A stretch of DNA of 64,000 nucleotides from Apostichopus japonicus (GCF_037975245.1 NC_092578.1:18371321-18435320); one strand, 5' to 3'; positions 38,663 to 52,406 are shown, counted from the first letter of the stretch. Made by a program: numbers and translations. The notes: generated from the sequence alone by a model not told the origin.

Positions 38663-38683
38663 AATGAATGTGTAGCAAGTGGT
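38663..38683 (+). repeat. Left arm of 21-bp perfect inverted repeat
   Basis: aatgaatgtgtagcaagtgg plus t is the exact reverse complement of 38774-38794. The two arms enclose the plus-strand hammerhead relic and its tail. Confidence 0.95.
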
Positions 38684-38691
38684 ATGATTAC

Positions 38692-38718
38692 CTTCGCCTG
38701 ATGAGCCCGGTCGTGAAG
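38692..38718 (+). ncRNA. Hammerhead ribozyme relic, family 2, copy H2 (deleted core)
   Basis: CTTCGC (38692-38697), core CTGATGA (38698-38704), then GCCC and directly GGTC, cleavage point after 38712, and GTGAAG (38713-38718), which pairs all six positions of CTTCGC with one G-U. Compared with H1, most of stem II and the GAAA strand are deleted. Stem I is better preserved than in H1. The tail gtggaattttctggtgtgtt follows. Confidence 0.68.
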
Positions 38719-38773
38719 TGGAATTTTCTGGTGTGTTGATCTTTATTTATTTTATTAACTATATATCTGTCAA

Positions 38774-38791
38774 ACCACTTGCTACACATTC

Positions 38792-38794
<3 letters not shown>
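38774..38794 (+). repeat. Right arm of 21-bp perfect inverted repeat
   Basis: Exact reverse complement of 38663-38683. A (TA)n array begins immediately to its right. Confidence 0.95.

Positions 38795-38857
<63 letters not shown>
38795..38857. repeat. (TA)n microsatellite
   Basis: About 31 pure TA units next to the inverted repeat. Confidence 0.97.
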
Positions 38858-38859
<2 letters not shown>

Positions 38860-40265
38860 GAAGATCTACCGAAAACATTTTTACTTTAAGAAGATCAGTT
38901 GGCATAACAAACAGGATCGAGGAAACTTGTTTAATCTCAAAACTAGACGCTGCAAGCAAGAACTTGAAATAATTGGATGTTTTTCTCTTTAAAAGTCTAC
39001 AGTCTACCGGCTTTTTGTTTTCATTTGTCAGTTCCATATTTAAAATAGGTCTATACATTGGCCTGTAGTTACACTCTGTCTCCTGAATATAGGTCTTAAT
39101 CTTAAACTCTAATCGTTGAAAGTTGACGTAAGATGTCGAAATGTTAGCTCCTTTGAGACGTAAAATTGGATGGAGTTTATTCCATGACCTACATACTTCC
39201 CAACCCAAAGAATATTAATCAGCTAGAATTGCCTGCAGTGTGCATTAGACGTAAGTTCGCAATTCTACGAGGAGAAAGGTATCCACGTCATCAGTTACGT
39301 AGTACTTAAATTACCTAAGGAACTTAACAACAATCAGAAAACGGGTAGTTTTGATACAAATCTTTATACCCGTAAACTGTAAAACAATTAAAATAATAAT
39401 AATAATAATTACTATGAGTAAGCCAGTAGATGTGTTGGAAAATATAGGTTTGATATTTTGGAATACGAAACTTGTAATTTTCCAATGTTATAATCAACAC
39501 AAACTCGAGAGGTCTTGTAGCCTATACTATAGTATCCTAACATTATGAGATATGATTTAATAATACCACGCATATAAAACTATTTAGTACCTTACAGCTG
39601 TTTTGGGATTGATTTTTTACAAAATTATCATTTGCTCTTCCATTCTATCTACATAACACTGTGTACCGCATATAATTAGTATTGACCTTTGTGGTTAAAC
39701 TTCATTCATACAATACCACCAAGATAAACAATGTTTGAAAAAGTTCCTAATTTGCTAATTTATAAATAACGGTTTATATACATTATTTGATCACACTAGA
39801 AATGTTGGGCCCATGACAACAATAATACGATCTTGCTTGACCATTGTGCTAAAGGAACATTTGGAAAGATAACAAACATGGGGTTAGTTTATCAATCATG
39901 GGCGTCAATATATTAACTCAGTAAAGAACAACTTTTAGGTGCCAGGTATGTTTTCTATAACTATTCCTGTTTTCAAGATATGCAAGTTTAAAATGACCTA
40001 AAGCTCTGGAAAGCTCCTTTAAGGTTAAATTGACGATAACTTCGACTCCACATTGCAGGGTTAAGGGTTTAATGGTTGGCTTTTATCAATTTTAATAATT
40101 CTATCAAAATATGTTCTTCTGAATTCGTATAAATAAAAGAGCACCGTTAGATGATATTTGACAACCCCTTGACAAATTTATAATGTATTGTCAGCATTTC
40201 GTTTGTGTCCATAAAACCTTTTACGTTTCCCGTTTAGTTTTTGTGTTGCATATGCGGAACTGGGA
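38858..40265. other. No gene seen
   Basis: AT-rich DNA. The minus-strand frame at 38759-39208 has about 118 non-repetitive codons before running into the TA array. I recognise no domain in it and list it as unsupported. Confidence 0.5.
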
Positions 40266-40320
40266 TATGTGTTAGACTAAGTAACACAGTCACTGTCATT
40301 GATGAGCCTCAGATATTTAA
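40266..40320 (-). repeat. Dispersed repeat C, minus-strand copy
   Basis: The reverse complement contains tctgaggctcatcaatgaca, gtgactg and tacttagtctaacaca, matching copies 1 and 2 at most positions. Confidence 0.55.
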
Positions 40321-40324
40321 AGGG

Positions 40325-41934
40325 TCATTGCTCCAACAAATTAAAAGCGATTTAGAAATATAACCTGCACTAGAAGCAGTGTTTATTAACGGTCTGTTAT
40401 ATATCAAAAATTAAATTTTGTGCCTTAAGTCATTCTTAAAGGAAAGATATATATGCAACCATATTCTTAAATCAACTAAAAGCGTACAAAGCAAACATGA
40501 TGGAATTATGGATTCATTTCGAAGCTAGCTAGTGGCCAATATTATCATTAATTCAAATATGTATGGCACAAAATGTCGTCGTGGAGTAAATAGTCGATTA
40601 TTCACTTTATTTATAGCTACCTGGGTGGTGTATAACAACATAGATATTTTGGCTACTCCGAGGGTTATAACATTATCTAACTAGGTAAACGAATGCGTTG
40701 ACTTGTGTATAGAGTGAAACCCAAGTCCAATGATCTTTGTCCAAATGTTTTTATACAATCATTTCTTTTCTGATCAATAGCAACTAAAGTTAAAATCTGA
40801 AGTATTTTGAGGATCCGAAATAAACTGTTCGACATACACAATCTACACAAGGCCGTGACAACCCTTAGAGGCTCAAATTGTAACCTACGGGGGAATGAAG
40901 TTACGTTCTATGAAAATAGTTTGTTTTTATACATTCTTCTAAAATAAAGAAATAATATCCCGTAAGTTCCAAGTTAGCCTGCCTCGAAGTCAGCATGCAC
41001 GGTTCGATCAATAATTCCACTCGATATTTCGTTTGTTGTTTCCCTGTTTCTATAGATTTTAACGATGAGTGCAGCGGATTCCTTTTAATACATGTTTTAC
41101 AAAAAAACGTCGATTTTGTGGATTTTGTGTTTGCTTTGTTCAAATTCTAATGAATCTGTACGAAATCTATTTTATATCGACTAAAAGTCGTAAAATTTAC
41201 ATTTTCTAGCGTCCAGTATGACTTCTTTATTTGAAATCTTGGCGATAAAATTATTGCTCTTGCAATTTATTTGCCATCGATCGCTTGTCTAAAGTTTCAA
41301 CATCAATTCTGAGGTCTAGTGATTTGCTTGCAAATGTTTCGTTGGTATAAATACGCTGCTAAGAAGAAAAAAAGAGAAGATACAAAATAAAACAAATGAT
41401 GGTGTAGCACTTGAAAGTTTACACCTCAGATATAACCTTGGCTAGTCAAAAAGATGGATCAAGGAAGATAAAAAGTGTAATAAAGATGAATCTAGTACGC
41501 AGTTTGTCAACTTAAGTGCTTCCTCTGTGGCATGTAGTATATATTGAGCTGCGTTATTCAAATGAAATAAGTCAAAAATTAATAAGATTTTAATAATTAT
41601 TCTTGATAATACTCTAGGTAATCTCCAGGTAAGAGGTATACTTGAAATAAAATCTCTTCCGTTACCATAATCAATACTTGGAATTCCTTGCAATTAATCT
41701 AGAACTTTTTTGTTAATTCCTGGTATTCAAAAGTGTGGGATAAAGTGGCGGGGGGGGGGGGAAGAAAGGGGAGGTTCGTCAAAAGGATAAAAGGATCGAG
41801 AAAAGAGATTAGCAATATTTGTGGGAAATAAGTGGAAAAATCTTGCATATTAATCACTTCAAAAATTGTATCTAAGCTTCCTTAATCATAATAAACTATC
41901 TGAAGGGGGGGGGGGGTAGCGATTTTTTCCCTAA
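40325..41934. other. No gene seen; about 1.6 kb
   Basis: AT-rich DNA with G-runs at about 41750-41761 and 41905-41917. Confidence 0.5.
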
Positions 41935-41935
41935 C

Positions 41936-41960
<25 letters not shown>
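41935..41960. repeat. Short (TA)n microsatellite
   Basis: About 12 TA units. Confidence 0.9.
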
Positions 41961-41967
<7 letters not shown>

Positions 41968-43329
41968 AATGAACATGACACAAGTACACGTTGTATGTAA
42001 ATGAATAACATTTATCTTCTTTTGAAAAGTATTAAAAACATTTCCAATAAACAAAACCACCTCTCTGCCTTAAAAAACATAATTTTGAATAACATTAAAC
42101 GAGATATTTCACATTTTATGTCTTGTTATCAACCAAAAAAACTTGAAATAGTCTTAGTTTTGCCAAAACAACAAGACGAAAACTAGAACAGACTAATTGC
42201 TAAAAGCTCTGACAAAATACTCGTTTTTGTTTTAAAAAAAAGGTACATTAATTTATACGATGCATGTCTATAGACTCGATTTAATATTCCATTTAAAGAA
42301 GGGGGTCACAAGTCTAAGTTTGAAAATATCCGTATACTCTCAAATCGACTATTCTTGATTGCGAAAAAACAGCAATATGATTTATATATATAGCCTTACC
42401 ATTATTGTTTCTTAAACTTTGAACACTTGGTGAGTTACTTTCCTTTTAATTTTTGTTGTTGTTGCAAATCTCAGAAGGTCAATACTTCGATGTAGTTTTA
42501 TGATTTATTCGTTATTAGAACCAACACCTTTTTTGCTATTGAATATTATTGAATCACACATTGGTAGATGACTGTTGACACTGTCAGCTTACTACGTGTT
42601 ATATATGTATGAAGTTTGTGGCTTGTAAGAGGCCAGCCTTATATTTTCTTCCAAGTGTTTACAAAATAGGTTGATATTTCGTCAGTACATAATTGCTTAT
42701 AAACTAGATACAAATATCAGAATATAGTATTTGAAGATACAAACTCAGATAATTAATAACAGGTACTGCGGAACCTCTGTGCAAAAAGAACTAACGGTAG
42801 ATCACACGATAGTTGCTATATAAGACAAGAAAATATAAGAAAATAACTAGGATATAAGAAAATAACAATGCTATATAAGAAAATATTAACATTTCAAATA
42901 TAAACTTACGGTAAAACGAACTGAAAAATACTACTGGAATACGAATCAAACAAATGTTTTGATGTCGATTTGAAGATACATATTTTTATCGTAACTAAAA
43001 ATATGTAATCAATGACACATAATGCTTTGCAATTTTATACAAATGAATCCTAGAATGTATGTGTTTGTGGTTCTTTTCACCTGACCACGTTCATAATAAT
43101 GATTATTGCTCTTGGGTCGTTTGCAACAATAATTCCTTTGTAAAATTATGTTAAGAATAGCTATGACCTGTTAAAAACTGGTAATGGTATTTTCTACTTT
43201 AGCTATCGTAATTCACGACAAATTACAAAAACAATCTGCCATTGGACCGTTTGTAACTGTCAATACTTTCGTTCGCAGCAAAACAATATTTTGTCTTGAA
43301 ATCTTTTATATGTTTGTATATGTATATTA
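41961..43329. other. No gene seen; about 1.4 kb
   Basis: AT-rich DNA. The segment 42825-42895 has three diverged repeats of tatataagaaaata. Confidence 0.5.
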
Positions 43330-43569
43330 GATCCTCCTGCAAGCAGGAACTCGCGAAGAAGCCTCATTGGCTTATCAAAGCCGCAAGCTGACCGAAGTCA
43401 GTCTCTTACATTCATACTTAACGTCCATGATTATGAATTGTTAATTGTCAACAAAGTTTGTAACTGGACGACATACATTAATCTGGGAGTGACTCGAACC
43501 GGGGACCTTATGTTTGAAAGGCACCGGCGTTAACCACTGAGTTTACACTCCACTGAGCTAACACTCCAC
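43330..43569 (-). mobile_element. SINE B copy 3
   Basis: Close match to the copies at 2517 and 53369: body start gatcctcctgcaagcaggaa, B box reverse complement actcgaaccgggg, A-box region ttaaccactgag. The tRNA head is partly duplicated at its outer end (actgagtttacactcc then actgagctaacactcc). The tail on the TATG side has decayed to a short tgtatatgtatat. Confidence 0.86.
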
Positions 43570-46026
43570 TATACGACATTGCGATGATTGCGTATGTGTC
43601 TCAAACCTTTATTTATTAGGATCGTTCGAGGGGAGGGGGGGGGGGGGGTGGAGAGAACAATTTATAAAAGAACATTTGTTTGACAGTAATTTTAAAGAGG
43701 AATGGTGGCGCTACGACATTCCCTATCGTGTCGTTTTACCTTCAAATGTTTTGCTATCTCAGAAAATGTGATTGATATACTGTTATCTACAATTATTGTA
43801 ATTATAGAGCTGCATAACTTGTTATTCTTTCTTATGTATCAAAATTAAAACACACCTAAATTCATATATCACTTCTTCTACAGATATTACGCTATAATGT
43901 TTGTCTCTTTTTGTCTGTAAGCGTATAGCTTTAGATTTTTAAGTTATTCAAACGTGCAAACGATTACCACAAATATTGTATTGTTATGCATATTAAAATA
44001 GGTTCGGTCGTTATTCTTCATGTTAAATTTTCATTAGAATCAAATCAAGATAAAAACTGATCTTTTATGTTTATAACATTCTTTCTTTAACAAAAAAAAA
44101 CCCCACACACAATGATAAGAAACTAACATTACCATCACTATGATGTCAAAAATATCCAACCACATCGGAATAGGTAAAAAAAAAATTATGGTTGTCAGGA
44201 TGAAAAATGACAGACATTATTATCATTTGATCTATCATTAAAACGCGATGATAAACGAAGCTATTTTAATATGTAGTTTTATCGCTTCATGATATAAACG
44301 TCTTTGGTTTGCAGCCACGTGTAGACTTTTATAAGTGGTTGTTTGGCCATGCTTATCTGGCATCGTGATACAAATATCGATTTCCATGTACTAAGGGGAA
44401 ACCTGTCAGCGCTTTCAATTCGACGTAATTATCTAGTATGTTTCTTTTCGTTTCGTGTACATTAAGCAGACGATGACAGACACATTTCAAAATGAGTTAT
44501 TGTATGGTTCTATTTCTGTTTTGATTGCTAGGTGTAAATCTATGTGAAACGTTTCTTTATCAATGTTAATGTAAGCTAATGTGACGTTGAGAAGAGAGAG
44601 AGAGATGTAGAGAGGTGGAGAGAGAGAGTTGTTGAGATGTTCAGTCATACCCAGTCTCATCTCATGTGAACTCATTAAAAACGATCCGAAGCAATAAAAC
44701 GTCATATTATATGATAGGGAGACAAGCACGTAACTTACGTTCGATTTTAGTTTGAAAAGGGGGGGGGGGTTGCGTCAAAGTCGATCGGATGTCCGAGAAG
44801 AGAGGTGTTAGAGAAGGGGAGGGAACATACGTTTGAGAATGTTTGGTTTGGCGACGGTGTTTTGATGCAAAACTTTTTTTTTATCATTTTAATTACATTT
44901 GTGTACTACAAGTTTTAAAGTATGACAGTCTACAAGACTTACTTGGGGTAAATATGGGGAACGTGGTCCGTCCCTACCCCCATCCCCACCCCGTGGGTAT
45001 TGACCAATTAAAAAGGGATTCCACTTTCCTCTTTTAATAGGCTCTATCTGAGCATATATCATTAAATATTTTCCTTTTTTTTTAGATTATATTTTTTTTA
45101 ATTCTTTTTACATGTCATTTATTGATTTCTCTTTTCTTTTTTTTACCTCATGATTTCAATCAATTGTCTGAATTGACAATTTATTAGCTTTAATATATAT
45201 TCATATAAGAAATCCTCAACACTTTCAAAAATGAAATTTCAACTTTCTAAACTATAGGGTAAACAGATTAACTTACACAGTCAATGAAAAATTCTTCGAA
45301 ACGTAAAATGCACAAAGTCATTATTTCGATTATGAATGCTTGCTGTGTTCCCAAAGTCCATGGAATATGAAATTGAAATTAGGTGATATATTACATTGAA
45401 GGATTGAGGATATAAAGGAAGAACTTAAAACGAAACTAATAAGATATTCATCAGCTGTTATTAATGCCAATCAGTGAATAGTTTGCGCCTTGTCCATGAC
45501 ACACTCTGGGGTTCGATGTGGTCGCTAAGGAAATTGAAAGATGTCTACTTACATCAAGCTCTTTTTTAGCAGTGTGATTACACATTTATTAGACTTATCT
45601 TTTTGATTATTTCATTCGAGACTACCTCTCTTTAATTATTGGTAAACGTACCTCTACTTGTCTGCAGTTAATGAATATTAGCCATAAATCATGAACTAAG
45701 TAAGGACTTTGTCACCCTTCAATTCTGGTGGCCAATGTATCGTACATATATCGTAGGAGGACCCTTCGCTTGTAAAAGTCCGGACAAGTACCGATGTGAA
45801 TAATCTGGTCTTGTATGTACGGAAATATCAAGGCTAATTATTAGATTTATTATTGTAACACATGTATTCAGAAAAATTCCGGCTTCGAAGGAAAATACAA
45901 AAATGTTGTAAGCGATATTTGAATAGCAGTCGTAACGTCATCATATTAACACCGTTATGTCAAAGTCAGACTCTAACTAATAATAATGACTGCATCTGGT
46001 TCAACAATTTCGTCATTCTTCGCTCT
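43570..46026. other. No gene seen; about 2.5 kb
   Basis: AT-rich DNA with G-runs at about 43634-43648 and 44760-44769 and an (AG)n tract at about 44593-44628. A 33-base segment at 43884-43916 has acceptor and donor consensus but is too short to judge. Confidence 0.5.
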
Positions 46027-46037
46027 GTGTGTGTGTA

Positions 46038-46068
<31 letters not shown>

Positions 46069-46082
46069 TTATATATATATAT

Positions 46083-46168
<86 letters not shown>
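46027..46168. repeat. (TA)n microsatellite
   Basis: About 140 bases of TA with periodic TTTA/AAAT interruptions. Confidence 0.97.
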
Positions 46169-46172
<4 letters not shown>

Positions 46173-47270
46173 CCCTAGAGCAATTTTGGTGAATCAAATG
46201 GTTGTGTTTTTAGTTGCCATATTTTCTGTCTTACTGACTGATTGTGCCCTCACAAATTCATTACTAAATTCAACAGTTTGAAGGGATATGACCGACTATA
46301 ATTACAATATCTATGTTCGCATCCCAGTAATGGGAATACCACAGTGCGTGTTGGCATTCGTGAATGTCTAGTTATGCGCTGTATATACTCTCTTGTCTCC
46401 CACGTGATCACACGGCGCTCAGAGATAGTAATTACACGTGCAATGAGTATCTCTTGAGAAAATTAGCCTTAAGCTGGTTTAATTTATGGCGTATAAAGTT
46501 CCTTTCTACATGAATTTCAAATGTCATGTGTTAATTTAAAGGAGCACGTGGTAATAGAATATACACGGTACCCAAGCACACATTGCTGACTCACTTAGAT
46601 ATTGTCTGCAAGTTTATTAATATTTTAGGCATTCTGCCAGCAACCGTTTTTTTCTCCTCATTATTAATATTAATATTATTATTTTGTATTATTATTATTA
46701 TTATTTTTATTTCATTATACCTAATAGGTTTATACATTGATAGCCATTCCCTATATTTAATACTTTACAAATATACTGATGGAAAACCCATATGGGTAAT
46801 GTTGGACCAATTTTATGTGTAGGTACTGGGGGTTATATCGAGGTAATGGCATGTTCCTTTAACATAATTTAACCACTGACTTTAAGTTGGATAATCACTA
46901 ACAACATGAAAGGGGATTTTTACAATTCGAATAAATCTAACTTACCAAAGATCGTTCTTGATTACACCTTTTCACCTTTTGTTGACTTCTGTTTCGTTTC
47001 GCTATTGTTTGGAGGTTCTTTTTTTATCTTACATATTTTATCGATATTTAAAATAGTAATGATGCTCGTGACATATAGAGGAATGTTCTCTCGCTTACTG
47101 TCGTGACTTTCCAATGATACAACTCGAAGCCTTATTCCAATGGTTTGACTTCATCGATCGTTCGCAGAACATGAAATGAACTATGCAATAAGTAGTATTA
47201 TATGCCTGTTTATTTACTGTTTAAAATATTTTGTGTAAGTTGTTTAAGCTATTTCAAGTTACATAATAGT
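46169..47270. other. No gene seen
   Basis: AT-rich DNA. (ATT)n-like run at about 46660-46705. Confidence 0.5.
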
Positions 47271-47277
47271 TGAGGAG

Positions 47278-47770
<493 letters not shown>

Positions 47771-47779
47771 ATGATAATG

Positions 47780-48497
47780 ATGACGATGACGATCCAAACC
47801 TTCTGATCTTTCCACCTAGTCATAAATGTTCATAACTTCATGTTATGAATGTGAATTGCATTTACTTTCCAAGTGGAATCTCTCGTTTATTTTCACGTTA
47901 TCATGTTGCTTTAACTTCATCTACGACAGAGCATCCCGCTAGGGACTTCGGGTGATGAAGGGTGCTTCAAAAGGCGAGAAACCTCGCCAAGCTCGTATCA
48001 ATTTCTTTCCTTCGGTTCTCGAGAGCTTCGTGCTACTAAAAATTTAAATACAAGCAAACTCAAGTATGAGACGTAGAATCTCTTCAAGCCGTGCGCTTCT
48101 GGAATCGGAATTGGTTTCTGAAAATTTACTAAGGCAACATTAATAGTGACTTCCAAGTTTATTTTGTGTAGAGGAAATGTAGACAAGAGGCTATATTTTT
48201 TTTAAAGGAGCGATATGAAATTGACGTAATTTCAAAGTCCAAAATTCGACCAAGGTCAAAGAAATTCTAATTTTGAGAAAGGACGAGGAAATGGCTAAGT
48301 TATTATTTCATATGGGAGGAAATGTAATATTAATTGTAAACGTGACTCTCCAATACTACTTAACACACGTAAGGGAAAGTGGCAAAGGAAACTACTGGGA
48401 TTAGTGGTTACTGGATAAAAACAATTCTCTTGTTCCTTGATCGGATCAAGGAAGCCATTTACTACTGCGTTTAGGTAACACAAAGAAAGACACACGC
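47780..48497. other. No gene seen
   Basis: AT-rich DNA, nothing supportable. Confidence 0.5.
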
Positions 48498-48560
<63 letters not shown>

Positions 48561-48564
48561 TATA
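48498..48564. repeat. (TA)n microsatellite followed by (TTATTATG)n
   Basis: Two TATG interruptions split the TA array. A short series of ttattatg units follows at about 48585-48627. Confidence 0.95.
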
Positions 48565-48815
48565 ATGTAAATACTGCTAGTTATTTATTATGTTATTATT
48601 ATGTTATTATTATGTTATTATGTTATTGAAGGAAATTAGGAATTCATTATCAAAGTTGAAAAACGTGTTCCAAGAGTTGAGGTCTTTGTAGTCCTAGTGT
48701 AAGAAGGCGACATTATTATCAGGGCCCCAGGAAAGGAGGAGAGGCCCGCAAGGAGTCACGGGACAAGACAGTTAACGATAAAGACCGCCACACGAAGGTA
48801 TGAACTGACAACATG

Positions 48816-48821
<6 letters not shown>

Positions 48822-48870
<49 letters not shown>
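48822..48870. repeat. (TA)n-(CA)n microsatellite
   Basis: About 21 TA units grade into cacacaca. Confidence 0.95.
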
Positions 48871-48872
<2 letters not shown>

Positions 48873-49800
48873 AAACTGCCATGTTTAAGTGTCCAATGCC
48901 TCTTGTGTTTCAATAAACCCAGTGACCTATTACCTATATAGACATGCACGACACCTGTAGCTAACAATTTGGATCTGATGACAATTCCTTTCTGGCGGGG
49001 AAAAAATGGTTTAATAAAGTATTTGTCAGAGTGTATTTCTTGACGTTCATAATTTTGTGACATAATAACTGTTCTATTTAAGTTAATATACCTTAAAGCG
49101 ATATATCACTCTTATATATTAGTATTATTATTATTATTATATTAAAGTGATATATTTCTGTTGGACTAACGAAAGAGGTACATTTTCTTAGCATCAATTT
49201 GTGGATATGTATTGCATTTTTCTAGTACTGAATGTAGCTTATTAATATTGCGATCCATCTCAGCATCTCAAATAAAACATTGGAAGCAAATTTTGAATCA
49301 AAAGGATAGTTTTTATTGGTCAATGTCCAACTATGGCATCATAACGTATACCTTCGGGAACCGACATAAATTGAAACTTGTTTAGCTGGCTGACCATAAT
49401 ATTAGAACACTGTATTTGCGTTTAGCAAGTAGGCCGATATTTCTGCCTAATGGTAAGATCATATCAAGTTTATACTCAAAGCATCATTGCAAGATCAAGC
49501 CAAGTAGATTGTATGGAATTCTACTGCATTTTGACGGTCTTATAACATTAAGCTCTTATATGTACGATCCATATATATTTGATAGAATATTACCCTTCAT
49601 TTCCTCACGGCACGTCGCCTTTAAGTGCTTCTGATCCAAATTATAATTCGAGCTGTCGTTATGCCAGATGTAGTATCACAACTCGACTTTCATTTGAGAC
49701 GGTTGAAGATAAAATGCTTCGAATAGACAAGAAAAAAAGCAGACAAGGGTAACAAAAAAGGGGAAAAAATAAGACACTCTTTATGATTCTTGACATCTGT
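48871..49800. other. No gene seen
   Basis: AT-rich DNA with a short (ATT)n run at about 49120-49140. Confidence 0.5.
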
Positions 49801-49801
49801 A

Positions 49802-49805
49802 TCTG

Positions 49806-49862
<57 letters not shown>

Positions 49863-49945
49863 TATATATATATATATATATATCATATATATATTTATAT
49901 ATATATATATATATATCATACGATATCATATCATACGGTATCATA
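49802..49945. repeat. (TA)n array with ATCAT units
   Basis: TA array interrupted by tcata, grading at the right into atcat/acgatatcat units. Confidence 0.95.
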
Positions 49946-52116
49946 TCATATCGTCAATGATTTTCTGGATGTTGCAATTGGCAAGGTCGTAAGAGGGTGT
50001 AACGTAACAAGAATCTCCTTGAGGAAATGTCATGTTTGTAACATGAAGCCATTGGCTGGAATGACAATCCACGTAATGTTTGACGCCATTTCATGAGACG
50101 TTTCAGACGGCTTATCACATGATAAGGAACAATGAAAGATTGTTTTGCTAAAATAAAAGGGGGGTGTTACTTTCAGTTTTCGAATGTTGTATGTAACATG
50201 CTGATTTGAAGAGGTTTAATTGTACCCTTATTACTTATTCTACGTAAGATAATGCCGTCCTTGTGTTCAATATATACTTCCGAAATTACAGAAAAAATAC
50301 ATATTGAAACGAAATGTCGTTTCTGTAAAAAGAAAATTATTGACTAGGGCAAAGGGCCCCTCTTTAAAACGTAATGTTTTACATCAACTTCCTCACAAGT
50401 CTCCAAATCATGTTTTTAGTTCAAGATATTTATTTTGCCGGCAGAGATCATTTCTATCACCATTCGGCTGAATTACAAACTTTCCAATTCGGAACTTGTT
50501 GCTTCTCCTTTAGAATAACTTGCACATATTAATCACCTAAACAATAGTGGGAGGATTAACCGGTTCGTTGATTACATAGTTCCTCGATCAAACGTTGGGT
50601 GATTCACTTTGAAAGCGTGCATTAGCTTTCAATATTAAAATTCATCAAAAGTTGCCCGAATGTCTGATTAAGAGGATTATCTGAGGATTATTCGAATGTT
50701 AATTTGGTGGATTGTGATATTTCCTTTGAACCCGACACATGAACTGGAGGGGTCCCGTATCAATGTAAGTTAATTGCTTTCTATTTATATCTAAGCCCTA
50801 AATCAAGAGGTAGCCGTAGAAATACATTACTTGAACTCTAATTGAGCTGTGCCACTTGTTCTTGTTTTAAAGGTCTACGGACATCCTTTGGACGACATTG
50901 TCCAAATTACTCTAAAAGGCATTAGAAATCATGAAATATCTGTAATTTTCATCGAAATCCATCAAAGATTGACTATTTTACAAGTCTTTTCTTAATTCTA
51001 GATTTATTTATGAATATTTATTAGCTAATTATGCACATTGATGATTTTAATCGAAGAACTGCTTCATTTTCCATTGTGTTATAATCCTTTTGTTGCTTGT
51101 AATTAGGGGTTAAAATTATTAAGGCCTAAAATAAGAAATTTGGATGAGCGCAACACTCAACTCACATTTGCACATTATGTAATGAGTTTCCCAGACTGAT
51201 CAAAACTTCAAATGTGACTATCTATGAAACTAAAGAAGCTTTTCAACAGATTGTGAATTAGACTATGACTCGCAACAAATGTACTGAATATTGGGGTGCG
51301 TGTACTATTTAAAAAACATTTCAACCAAATTTGAAAAGTACTTATTTGCAAGTGTCACAGATGACACTCCTTGCGTAACCGAAAAATGGCGGCTTAACTG
51401 TTTATCCAGATCACACTAATTTCTAACTATACTAGTCATTCTCTACTACATCTATTGGTTCTATTAAGGGGGGGGGTGGCTTTTAAGGGATATATCTCAT
51501 AAATAAATGAGAACTGTAAAATTAGCCTTCCGTAAACTATACCCCGACCACGGTACGCTTGATTAAAACAGCCAGTGAAATATTGCCATTCGAAACAGTC
51601 ATTTAACATGATAACTGATACACTTTTACAATTATTACTTTTCTGTGCCGTTCAGAATAGCTGGTCAGTTTACAGGCCATTTTCGAAGCATAACTACATG
51701 TTTACAAATGTACAACCTTATCAAAAATTGCAAATGTAACGGAACTGATCTGGCGAAAAACGTAATACATTATGGACGAACGTTACTTATATAAACTACA
51801 GTACAACCTGCAGTTGAATTATCCATGCATATAGTTGAATTATTCGCCGTTGATTGCAGGGTGTCATCAACTCTTGAACGGGAAATAGATTTGCCGCTTG
51901 GGGTGAACTGTGTGGTTTTGGTATTTTCTAAGATTTTACAGTACAAACACTTGCCAATGAACCGTAATGGGTGAATCTTGCATAGTTTCAGTTTTGAATA
52001 AGTCAATTACGAACATTCACACAAAAGTACATAACATATTAACACAAACAGATTCGCAAATATAATTCGCGCGTGACAAAAGAATGGACCAATGCATCAT
52101 GTGAAAGAACCCTTTA
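49946..52116. other. No gene seen; about 2.2 kb
   Basis: AT-rich DNA with a G-run at about 51470-51476. No exon or repeat that I can support. Confidence 0.5.
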
Positions 52117-52120
52117 GATG

Positions 52121-52150
52121 TTTCTGGTGTGTTTATCTTTATTTATTTAC

Positions 52151-52160
<10 letters not shown>
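52121..52160 (+). mobile_element. Tail fragment of the hammerhead-bearing element
   Basis: tttctggtgtgttt, atctttatttattt and actatata match the tail at 38726-38766. The ribozyme part is missing, so this is a 5'-truncated copy. A (TA)n array follows directly. Confidence 0.6.
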
Positions 52161-52223
<63 letters not shown>

Positions 52224-52294
52224 CTTAGTGGTACAGACTGTATAAATATATATATATATATATGTGTGTGTATATATATGTGTGTGTATATATA

Positions 52295-52345
<51 letters not shown>

Positions 52346-52390
52346 ACACATATATATATATATATACACATATATATATATTTATATAGT
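52161..52390. repeat. (TA)n/(TG) arrays inside an inverted repeat
   Basis: A pure TA array to 52220, then, between the inverted-repeat arms, TA blocks separated by gtgtgtgta segments. Confidence 0.95.
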
Positions 52391-52406
52391 CTGTACCACT
52401 AAGTCA
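52220..52406. mobile_element. Inverted repeat of 28 bp, TA-rich centre
   Basis: atgacttagtggtacagact at 52220-52239 with gtataaat is matched in reverse complement by 52379-52406, with one mismatch over 28 bases. The arms enclose only TA/TG simple sequence. It looks like a short palindromic element or a templated duplication. Confidence 0.75.

Noticed and set aside
38759-39208. 149-codon minus-strand frame next to the hammerhead locus
   Set aside because: About 118 codons are non-repetitive, but I see no reverse transcriptase, GIY-YIG or other motif, and the end runs into a TA array.
43884-43916. 33-base microexon
   Set aside because: Splice consensus at both ends, but too short to evaluate, and no reading frame evidence.
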